A DNA stretch of 5,734 nt from Thioalkalivibrio sp. (GTDB taxonomy: Bacteria > Pseudomonadota > Gammaproteobacteria > Ectothiorhodospirales > Ectothiorhodospiraceae). The stretch spans positions 1 through 5,734 of the forward strand of contig SKOF01000057.1 in the NCBI GenBank assembly GCA_007120155.1. The letters are read 5' to 3'. The position numbers and the translations under genes are program-made. The notes below the pieces were generated by a model that worked only from the letters and a program-made list of their open reading frames with translations, was not told the origin of the DNA and did no database searches. Positions 1 to 4,815 of the stretch are shown piece after piece. Numbering within the stretch: position 1 is the first letter of the stretch; the number at the start of each line of letters is the position of its first letter.

Positions 1-128
1 CCCTGGTCCGCGTGCTGGCTGGCCTCCGTGATCCAGCCCCCGTGGCTGGAGAGGAAACCGCTCACGGCGGCGACGATGCCCACCCGGTCGGGGCAGGACA
101 CGATGAGGCGGTACGTGTGCTGGCTCAC
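1..128 (-). CDS. purU: Formyltetrahydrofolate deformylase, N-terminal fragment (cut by window edge)
   Basis: PurU hydrolyses 10-formyltetrahydrofolate to formate and tetrahydrofolate in the cytosol, balancing one-carbon pools and feeding formate to purine synthesis. Only the first 42 codons are visible. They encode the regulatory ACT domain, recognisable from RLIVSCPDRVGIVAAVSGFL (residues 7-26) followed by HGGWITEASQHAD, a very typical PurU opening; the catalytic formyltransferase-like domain lies beyond the left edge. I chose the GTG at 128-126 because homologues start a few residues before the YRL motif. An in-frame TTG twelve bases upstream (140-138) is the alternative. The Shine-Dalgarno sequence is weak (GAG about 7 bases upstream of the GTG). 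The gene is 205 bases downstream of the RNase Z-like gene on the same strand and has promoter-like sequence of its own, so it is probably transcribed separately. Other ACT-domain proteins are less likely because of the HGGWITEASQHAD stretch. Confidence 0.9.
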   Translation of the reverse strand, partial: MSQHTYRLIVSCPDRVGIVAAVSGFLSSHGGWITEASQHADQ

Positions 129-141
129 GGCAATTCTCAAG

Positions 142-158
142 GGGAAACTTTGTTTCCC
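142..158. promoter_or_regulatory. Perfect 7-bp inverted repeat at the purU transcription start region
   Basis: GGGAAAC (142-148) and GTTTCCC (152-158) are exact reverse complements around a 3-base centre. The element lies just downstream of the promoter-like hexamers and 14 bases upstream of the purU GTG. It could be a repressor operator at the start site, or a small hairpin at the 5' end of the purU mRNA. No T-run follows it, so it is not a standard terminator. No regulator can be named from the sequence. Confidence 0.4.
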
Positions 159-187
159 ATTAGGAATTATACGGGGGGCCTTGTCAA
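159..187 (-). promoter_or_regulatory. Putative sigma70 promoter of purU with two overlapping -10 candidates
   Basis: On the minus strand a perfect TTGACA (187-182) is followed after 17 bases by CCTAAT (164-159), four of six matches to TATAAT at the ideal spacing. Inside the spacer sits a perfect TATAAT (171-166), but only 10 bases from TTGACA, and the hexamer at the right distance upstream of it (TGCCCG) is poor. Either the TTGACA/CCTAAT pair is used, or TATAAT works alone with an activator. Transcription would begin around 150-160, giving a leader of about 25-35 bases before the purU GTG. This is a relatively AT-rich pocket in a GC-rich window, which supports a regulatory role. Confidence 0.5.
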
Positions 188-289
188 GCGGGCATTACGG
201 TTGCCATCGGGGTTCATCCATGGCTCCGCGGGTTCTCGCTTACGGGGCTCCCCATGCCAACCTCCAACCGCCCATGCCGGCACGGCGCA

Positions 290-331
290 GGCACCGGCAC
301 CGGCACCGGCACAGGCACAGGCACAGGCATG
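290..331. repeat. Hexanucleotide tandem repeat (GGCACC x3, GGCACA x3, then GGCATG)
   Basis: Seven consecutive 6-base units run from 290 to 331: three GGCACC, three GGCACA and a final degenerate GGCATG. GGCGCA at 284-289 looks like a further decayed unit. The array begins three bases beyond the stop codon of the RNase Z-like gene (334-336) and lies about 100 bases upstream of the purU promoter region. On the minus strand it reads as alternating Val-Pro codons in the same frame as the RNase Z-like gene. The block structure of two unit variants suggests slippage expansion. It could vary in copy number between strains. Confidence 0.85.
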
Positions 332-333
332 CT

Positions 334-1353
334 TCAGCCTGCGGGACGATCCCTGAACGCCGCCATCACCTGTGCCCGGATCCGGGCCTCGTCGCCCGTG
401 TGGCGGGCGGAGAAATGAAAGGGGATGACGCGCTTCACCCGCGCCTCCCGGGCCAGAAGACCCGCCTGAGCGGCTGTAAGGTGGGCCGTCTCCGACGCGC
501 GCTGGTGAGCCTCGTTCAGGAACGGCGCCTCCACGTAGAACAGGTCCGCGTCCCGCGCGAGGTCGACGATCCGGCGCCGGTTGGCGTCATGGAATGCGGC
601 ATCGACCACGTAGGCCAGCTTGCGCCCCCGTACCTCCTGAAGCACTTGCCGGCGCAGCTTGCCGAGGGTGTGAATCGCCCGATGCCCGCCGCCCCGGTCC
701 TGCCACGCGATCTCCACCGGCGTGTCCTCCGGGGCGCCACGGCGCACCAGGTGCTTGAGATGGTTGAGCCAGGGTCCGGTGGGCAGACCCATTTCATCGA
801 GCCGGTTCTTCCAGACGTTGAGATGCACCTTCTCCTCCAGCGCAAATGCCAGACAGGGAATGCGATGATCGAGCTGCACGGCGCGCACGCGGAATTCGTC
901 CTCGTCGAGCAGCGTTCCCGGGGGCAGGGACGGCGCGGTCCGGTCCTCCTGCCGGAACGCCTCACGGGCGTGGAAGAGGGCTCGCCGGAGGCGCCCGCCG
1001 GCGCCCGGTTCAAGGGCCTCGACGATGAACGGCTCCGCATAGTTGCGCACCAGGTTCCACGTGTAGCCGTGCAGCCGATGGCCCACGCGGTCAATGAATC
1101 CCGGAGGCCCGTAAAGCCTCAGATGCTTGCCGCGCCCGAGCATCAGGCGCACCAGGCGGTCCAGGCCCATGAAGTGATCCATGTGGGCATGGGAGACGAA
1201 CACATCGCTCAGGCGCAGGATGCGCCGGGGCTCCAGGCGGCTCACGTCCCCCAGATCGAACATCAGGGCGCGGCGGCGGAACTGGAAGTCGATGTAGAGC
1301 GCGGGGTCTCCGCGAGTACCGTTGACAAGCCGGGTATGAAAGAGCGGCTTCAT
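334..1353 (-). CDS. RNase Z-like metallo-beta-lactamase-fold hydrolase
   Basis: A 339-residue cytosolic protein of the RNase Z/ElaC branch of the metallo-beta-lactamase fold, a family best known for zinc-dependent cutting of tRNA precursors 3' of the discriminator base. Visible ligands: SHAHMDH (H55, H57, D59, H60), H164 in LDHRIPCLAF, D251 in YVVDAAFH, and H313 in FHFSARH; H291 (SETAHLT) sits 22 residues before H313 as does the catalytic HST histidine of RNase Z. GLPTGPWLNHLK (190-201) resembles the family's GxPxGP-LxGxLK segment. Differences from classical RNase Z are FDLGD after the first strand, VDA in place of the usual GDT, and roughly 30 extra residues between the HxHxDH motif and H164. 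This marks a side branch whose substrate may not be tRNA. The ATG at 1353 has no clear Shine-Dalgarno sequence and lies 10 bases after the rtcA stop, so translational coupling is likely. The C-terminus looks complete. Confidence 0.88.
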   Translation of the reverse strand: MKPLFHTRLVNGTRGDPALYIDFQFRRRALMFDLGDVSRLEPRRILRLSDVFVSHAHMDHFMGLDRLVRLMLGRGKHLRLYGPPGFIDRVGHRLHGYTWNLVRNYAEPFIVEALEPGAGGRLRRALFHAREAFRQEDRTAPSLPPGTLLDEDEFRVRAVQLDHRIPCLAFALEEKVHLNVWKNRLDEMGLPTGPWLNHLKHLVRRGAPEDTPVEIAWQDRGGGHRAIHTLGKLRRQVLQEVRGRKLAYVVDAAFHDANRRRIVDLARDADLFYVEAPFLNEAHQRASETAHLTAAQAGLLAREARVKRVIPFHFSARHTGDEARIRAQVMAAFRDRPAG

Positions 1354-1363
1354 GGCACGGTTT

Positions 1364-2398
1364 TCACGGCTTCACGTGCACCGTGCCCGGCTCCCCCAGG
1401 CTGCCGTCGATGCGGATCTTCACCGGCAGGAACCGGCGGATCACCTCCGCGTGGGTCAACAGATGCAGGGTCACCTCACTGGTGCGAAACGCGGATGGCC
1501 CGCCGGCACACGCCAGGGGCAGAAGAAGCTGATCGGCAAGCCAGCGATCCACGGCCCCGCCGGTGGCAAGAAAGCCGAGCAGTTCGTCCACGGCCTCGTC
1601 TGCCACCCGCTCCGCGCGTTTCCCCCGCGCACCGAGCGCAAAGAAGCAGGCCTGGCCGTGTTCGAAACGGGCCAGCAACACCAGCACCGTCCCCTGTGAA
1701 CGGGCGGGCATGCTTTCAAGCGCGATCTGCGCGGGACAGTCCAGCTCCCGCAGCCGTCGAAGTGCACGGCCGCGCTGACGTTGCGCAATCTCCTCCGGCA
1801 GATTGGCCACCGCGGAGAGGCCATGCACTTCGAGCAGCCTCCCCCGGTGGCACAGATTCAGCGCGTTGATGCGCGCGCCACCGGGAATCGCGGCATGGAT
1901 CTCACCGCCGCCCTGGGGATAGAACCCGGCCATGATCATCCGGAGGTCGAAACTCAGGCCCAGGCTCGAGAGCATGACCCGCCAGTGCCAGTCCAGGTAG
2001 TGAAAGCACGGGCTCAGAGGCACATGGGTGCCACCCGTCACGCCGACGGTCGACGGACCCCGCGCCAATGCCAGGGGCAGCAATACGGTCTGCAGCACCA
2101 GGGAGGTGTTGCCGGCCGTGCCGATATCGAACTGATAGTCACCGGGGACCACGGGGCCGGGGACGAAATCGAGGCTCTGCGAGCCGACCCGGTCGCCCTC
2201 CACCCGCGCACTGCTGATACGCGCCGCCGCATGCACCGCCATGCGGTGCTGAAAACCCAGTCCGGGCCGGTCCCGGCGGGCGCGAATGCGGGTGAGACGG
2301 ACCGCACGACCGGACAGCAGGGCGAGCGTCAGTGAACTGCGCAGCACCTGGCCGCCGCCTTCGCCCATGGTGCCGTCGATATGGATCATCTCTGCCAT
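1364..2398 (-). CDS. rtcA: RNA 3'-terminal phosphate cyclase
   Basis: RtcA uses ATP to convert an RNA 3'-phosphate into a 2',3'-cyclic phosphate through an adenylated histidine and an RNA-adenylate intermediate; it acts in RNA repair or end maturation in the cytosol. The 344-residue length fits the family (E. coli RtcA is 338). Hallmarks: DGTMGEGGGQVLRSSL (residues 8-23), DIGTAGNTSLVLQTVLLP (91-108), GGTHVPLSP, GFYPQGGGEI (158-167), LADQLLLPLACAGG, and LHLLTHAEVIRRFLP, in which H312 lies at the position expected for the adenylated histidine. I chose the ATG at 2398 over the longer open frame starting at 2665 because GGAGG stands 8 bases upstream, the family begins right here, and the extra 89 residues would overlap the CheR gene and resemble nothing. 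rtcB, the usual partner in E. coli, is not in the window; the next gene is the RNase Z-like one. No credible sigma54 promoter precedes it. Confidence 0.95.
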   Translation of the reverse strand: MAEMIHIDGTMGEGGGQVLRSSLTLALLSGRAVRLTRIRARRDRPGLGFQHRMAVHAAARISSARVEGDRVGSQSLDFVPGPVVPGDYQFDIGTAGNTSLVLQTVLLPLALARGPSTVGVTGGTHVPLSPCFHYLDWHWRVMLSSLGLSFDLRMIMAGFYPQGGGEIHAAIPGGARINALNLCHRGRLLEVHGLSAVANLPEEIAQRQRGRALRRLRELDCPAQIALESMPARSQGTVLVLLARFEHGQACFFALGARGKRAERVADEAVDELLGFLATGGAVDRWLADQLLLPLACAGGPSAFRTSEVTLHLLTHAEVIRRFLPVKIRIDGSLGEPGTVHVKP

Positions 2399-2406
2399 GA
2401 CCTGTG

Positions 2407-2411
2407 CCTCC
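2407..2411 (-). promoter_or_regulatory. Ribosome-binding site GGAGG that fixes the rtcA start
   Basis: A perfect GGAGG on the minus strand ends 8 bases before the ATG at 2398-2396. It decides between this start and the much longer open frame that extends back into the CheR gene. The 76-base gap between the CheR stop and the rtcA ATG shows no obvious terminator or complete promoter. Confidence 0.8.
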
Positions 2412-2474
2412 GGCCGCAGGCGGTGTTCCGGGTTCCCGGTGCTCCGCGACGGGCGAAGCCGGACGTGCCATCTT

Positions 2475-3326
2475 TCAATATCCGTCTTCGCCCGCCCGCC
2501 CGCAACCGGCTCGCGGTTCGCGATAGAGGGCGAGCCGTTCCGAGATGACCGAGAAACCCGGCCCGCCCTCCGGGAGCCGCTCATGCACGCCCAGCACAAG
2601 CACGCCACCGGGCAGCAGGCGGTCATGGAGCGCCTGAGCCGCCTGGAGCTGAAGGTCGTGCTCAAAATAGGTGAAGGCCAGATTGCGGCAGCAGATCAGG
2701 TCGAAACCTCCATCGTCCAGAGGCGTACGCAGGTCGTGAGACCGGAACCGGACCGCGGTCCTGAACTCCGGCTTGAGACAGTAGCGCTCGTCATGCAGCC
2801 GGAAGGCCCGGGCAAACCAGTCCGGCGGAAGGTTGCGCACGGCGCTCCAGGCATAACAGGCTTCCGATGCCCGCGACAGCAGGTCGTCATCGGCATCCGT
2901 GGCGAGGATATCAAGGACGAGGCCCGGAAATCGTCGGGCGAGCTGGAGCTGCCATCCGATGGCCAGCGTGTACGGTTCCTCACCGGAGCCGCATCCGGCA
3001 CACCAGACCCGAAGCGTCCGGGCGGAACGCGCCAGCGCCGCCCGGGCCAGTTCCGGCAGAACATCGTCCATGAGCGTCTGGAAGACCCGCCTGTCGCGGT
3101 AGAACCGGGTGACGGTGATACGGCAGAACGCGTCCAGACTGGCCCACTCCTCGGGATGTTCGTCCAGATACAACCGATAGGCTGCCACGTCCGGACAGGA
3201 CAGGGCCGTCATGCGCCGCTGTATGCGCTTGCACGCCTGTTTCCGCACCCGCCGGAATCCCGGCCAGCGCAGCTTCAGCCGGGGCAGCGCCCACTGCAGA
3301 AAAGCGACACATTCCGCATCCTTCAC
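2475..3326 (-). CDS. cheR: CheR-type SAM-dependent methyltransferase (orphan)
   Basis: A 283-residue protein with the two-part CheR layout. The helical N-terminal domain carries RRVRKQACKRIQRRM (25-39) and TVTRFYRDRRVFQ (71-83, the family's NxTxFFRD region). The Rossmann methyltransferase domain has the SAM-binding WCAGCGSGEEPYTLAI (108-123), ATDADDDLLSRA (142-153), FDLICCRNLAFTYF (208-221) and LLPGGVLVLGVHERL (237-251). Classical CheR methylates glutamates of chemoreceptors and is about the same length (286 in E. coli). The usual GHSE near the end is GVHE here. There is no receptor, CheB or other chemotaxis gene in the window, so the true substrate is uncertain and the symbol denotes the family only. 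The start is a GTG at 3326-3324 with a strong G-rich Shine-Dalgarno region 5 bases upstream; an ATG 5 bases before the GTG is out of frame and stops at once. It may share a transcript with rtcA, 76 bases downstream. Confidence 0.85.
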   Translation of the reverse strand: MKDAECVAFLQWALPRLKLRWPGFRRVRKQACKRIQRRMTALSCPDVAAYRLYLDEHPEEWASLDAFCRITVTRFYRDRRVFQTLMDDVLPELARAALARSARTLRVWCAGCGSGEEPYTLAIGWQLQLARRFPGLVLDILATDADDDLLSRASEACYAWSAVRNLPPDWFARAFRLHDERYCLKPEFRTAVRFRSHDLRTPLDDGGFDLICCRNLAFTYFEHDLQLQAAQALHDRLLPGGVLVLGVHERLPEGGPGFSVISERLALYREPRAGCGRAGEDGY

Positions 3327-3331
3327 GCCAT

Positions 3332-3361
3332 CCCCTCCCGATTCCCAATTCCCAATTCCCG
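3332..3361 (-). repeat. Heptamer repeat forming a G-quadruplex motif and the cheR ribosome-binding site
   Basis: On the plus strand ATTCCCA occurs twice and ATTCCCG once in direct tandem (3341-3361). On the minus, coding, strand this gives G-tracts at 3358-3360, 3351-3353, 3344-3346, 3337-3339 and a GGGG at 3332-3335, separated by AATT, AATT, AATC and A. This satisfies the usual G3 plus short-loop rule for a quadruplex, with one spare tract. The last two tracts are also the Shine-Dalgarno sequence (GGGAGGGG) of the CheR GTG start, 5 bases further on. Short GGGAAT-type tandem spacers are, from memory, common between genes in some GC-rich gammaproteobacteria. Confidence 0.7.
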
Positions 3362-3377
3362 AAAGCGTGTCACCGCC

Positions 3378-3383
3378 TACACT
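3378..3383 (+). promoter_or_regulatory. Possible -10 element for the CapA-family gene
   Basis: TACACT on the plus strand matches TATAAT at four positions and lies in the small AT-richer part of the divergent spacer. The expected -35 position holds only TTCCCG or ATTCCC, which is weak. Start of transcription would fall near 3390. I regard this as the best available candidate, not a firm promoter. Confidence 0.25.
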
Positions 3384-3437
3384 GAAATGGAATCCACGCT
3401 GCCGGGAGATCTGCCATGGAGCACGCGGTTCGGGCCC

Positions 3438-3442
3438 GGAGG
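3438..3442 (+). promoter_or_regulatory. GGAGG ribosome-binding site favouring the inner CapA-family start
   Basis: GGAGG is followed after 6 bases by the ATG at 3449. The competing in-frame ATG at 3416 has a GGGAG (3404-3408) 7 bases upstream, so both are usable. The inner site has the better consensus and places the start five residues before the conserved VTLFVCGD segment. It may also be chance, because it would encode Arg-Arg in the longer form. Confidence 0.5.
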
Positions 3443-3448
3443 TCCGAC

Positions 3449-4564
3449 ATGCCGGACGACGCCGTGACCCTGTTCGTCTGCGGAGACGTCATGACCGGTC
3501 GAGGCATCGATCAGGCATTGCCTCACCCGGGCAGCCCCGAACTCTACGAATCCTTTGTACGTGACGCCCGGGACTATGTGGCCCTGGCGGAAGCCGCCAG
3601 CGGTGCGTTTGCCCGGCCCCTGGGCTTCGCCGGCATCTGGGGGGCCGCCCTGGACGAACTGGCGCGCTTCGATCCGGCGGTGCGGCTCATCAACCTGGAA
3701 ACCGGCATCACCCGCCATGACGCGCCCTGGCCCGGGAAGGGCATCCACTACCGCATGCATCCGGACAATGCCCCCTGCCTGCAGGCTGCACGTATCAACT
3801 GCTGCGCCCTGGCCAACAATCACGTGCTCGATTGGGGCCGGGAAGGCCTCCGGGAGACCTGCCGGGTGCTGGACGAACTGGGGATCGCCCGTTGCGGTGC
3901 CGGGGAGGACGGACCGGCGGCGGCACGACCGGCGTTCCTGGAAGCGGCTCCGGGCGTGCGGGTGCTCATCTGGAGCATCGGTCTCGCGGACAGCGGCATC
4001 CCGGCCGACTGGAGGGCGGATACCGGCCAGCCCGGCGTGTGGCTGGCGCGCAAGGCATCGGCACGCGGCGCGGAACCGCTGGCCGAAAGGATCCGGGCGG
4101 AAAAGCGGCCCGGTGACCTCGCCGTGGTTTCCATCCACTGGGGCGGCAACTGGGGATACCGGATTCCGGCGGGGCACCGCGCCTTTGCGCACCTCCTGGT
4201 GGATGCCGGTGCCGACCTCGTCCACGGGCACTCCTGCCACCATCCGCGGGGCATGGAGCTGTACCGGGGCCGGCCGATCCTCTACGGCTGCGGTGACTTC
4301 ATCAACGACTACGAAGGGATCCGCGGCCACGAGGAATTCCGCCCGGATCTGACCCTGATGTACTTCCTGCGCCTTGCGCCGTCCACGGGAACACTCCTGG
4401 ACCTCTGGATGACGCCGCTTCGCATGGCCCGCTTCACGCTGCACCGGACCGGCACGGACGACACCCGCTGGCTGCTGGACCTGATCAACCGGGAGCGTCA
4501 TCGAGACATGCCTCCCTTCAGCCTGGACGCGGAGGGCCGGCTGTTCCTCCGGCTCCGTCACTGA
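3449..4564 (+). CDS. CapA-family (PGA_cap) metallophosphatase-like protein
   Basis: A 371-residue protein of the CapA/PgsA family, which has the calcineurin-like metallophosphatase fold. CapA itself takes part in making or exporting poly-gamma-glutamate capsule, but many family members have unknown roles. Visible motifs: FVCGDVMTGRGID (9-21, with metal-site D13), LINLETGIT (80-88), CCALANNHVLDWG (118-130, with NNH), VVSIHWGGNWGY (226-237), VHGHSCHHPRG (258-268) and ILYGCGDFINDYEG (277-290). All the histidine and aspartate positions expected of an active metal centre appear present. Unlike membrane-anchored CapA, there is no signal peptide or membrane segment, so it is probably cytosolic. No capB, capC or other capsule gene is nearby. 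I prefer the ATG at 3449 (GGAGG 6 bases upstream); starting at 3416 would add 11 residues. It is divergent from the CheR gene and convergent with amt. Enzymatic role unknown; family assignment is firm. Confidence 0.88.
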   Translation: MPDDAVTLFVCGDVMTGRGIDQALPHPGSPELYESFVRDARDYVALAEAASGAFARPLGFAGIWGAALDELARFDPAVRLINLETGITRHDAPWPGKGIHYRMHPDNAPCLQAARINCCALANNHVLDWGREGLRETCRVLDELGIARCGAGEDGPAAARPAFLEAAPGVRVLIWSIGLADSGIPADWRADTGQPGVWLARKASARGAEPLAERIRAEKRPGDLAVVSIHWGGNWGYRIPAGHRAFAHLLVDAGADLVHGHSCHHPRGMELYRGRPILYGCGDFINDYEGIRGHEEFRPDLTLMYFLRLAPSTGTLLDLWMTPLRMARFTLHRTGTDDTRWLLDLINRERHRDMPPFSLDAEGRLFLRLRH

Positions 4565-4613
4565 CTCACCCGGCCTTGTGTCCCGATCACACCGCTTCGA
4601 TACGCCACGCAGG

Positions 4614-4638
4614 ATCGCCCACGGGAGTGGGCTCCTAC
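4614..4638. repeat. REP-like palindrome with GTAGGAG flank
   Basis: On the minus strand the sequence GTAGGAG (4638-4632) is followed by a CCCAC/GTGGG stem (4631-4627 with 4622-4618) around a 4-base loop, and then CGAT. This GTAGGAG-stem-CGA layout is the classic shape of REP elements in pseudomonads, xanthomonads and related gammaproteobacteria, which are spread by REP-associated tyrosine transposases. It lies about 50 bases past the CapA-family stop, in a convergent spacer, as REPs usually do. Only a single copy is visible, so the assignment rests on the motif alone. Confidence 0.6.
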
Positions 4639-4732
4639 GCGCGTGTGTACCGCCATGGGCACGTGAGCAGACGTCAACCGCCTTCGGTCCGGTGTCCCAT
4701 CGAGGCACCTGAACCGTCCTGTGCCTCACTCC

Positions 4733-4758
4733 AAAAAAGCGGGCGCCGAAGCGCCCGC
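4733..4758 (-). terminator. Rho-independent terminator of amt with a UUCG tetraloop
   Basis: On the minus strand an 8-bp perfect stem, GCGGGCGC (4758-4751) with GCGCCCGC (4746-4739), encloses the loop TTCG (4750-4747), closed by a C-G pair, the exceptionally stable cUUCGg form. Six T residues (4738-4733) follow directly. It lies 57 bases after the amt stop codon. Read on the plus strand the stem lacks a following T-run, so it acts mainly on amt and keeps amt transcription from running into the CapA-family gene. Confidence 0.95.
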
Positions 4759-4765
4759 AACAGAC

Positions 4766-4806
4766 CACACCTTGTGTGAGAGGTGCTGGCGGCCCGCACA
4801 CGGGCC
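4766..4806. other. Two short inverted repeats between the amt stop and its terminator
   Basis: GGCCCG (4791-4796) pairs with CGGGCC (4801-4806) around CACA, and CACAC (4766-4770) pairs with GTGTG (4774-4778) around CTT. Neither is followed by a T-run. With the terminator they would give the amt mRNA a 3' end of three successive hairpins, possibly protecting it from 3' exonucleases. That role is inferred. Confidence 0.35.
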
Positions 4807-4815
4807 TGGTAAACC

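Noticed and set aside
142..158. The inverted repeat before purU as a terminator for the RNase Z-like gene.
   Set aside because: No T-run follows on either strand and it sits inside the purU leader region.
28..1869. A 613-codon open frame on the plus strand, with a His-Arg-rich stretch near its start.
   Set aside because: It runs antisense to the RNase Z-like gene and rtcA, both of which carry full family motifs. It matches no family I recognise, and its His-Arg run is just the hexamer repeat. GC-rich codon bias explains the openness.
2453..2470. TGGCACG on the minus strand before rtcA, resembling the -24 box of a sigma54 promoter, attractive because E. coli rtcBA is sigma54-dependent.
   Set aside because: The GC doublets that could serve as the -12 box stand 8 or 13 bases from the GG instead of 10, so the promoter is not complete.
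2399..2665. An 89-codon N-terminal extension of rtcA.
   Set aside because: It would overlap the CheR gene by almost 200 bases, has no RtcA-like content, and the ATG at 2398 has a perfect GGAGG.
2286..3467. A 393-codon open frame on the plus strand.
   Set aside because: It is antisense to the CheR gene and the start of rtcA and shows no family motif; a shadow of GC-rich codons.
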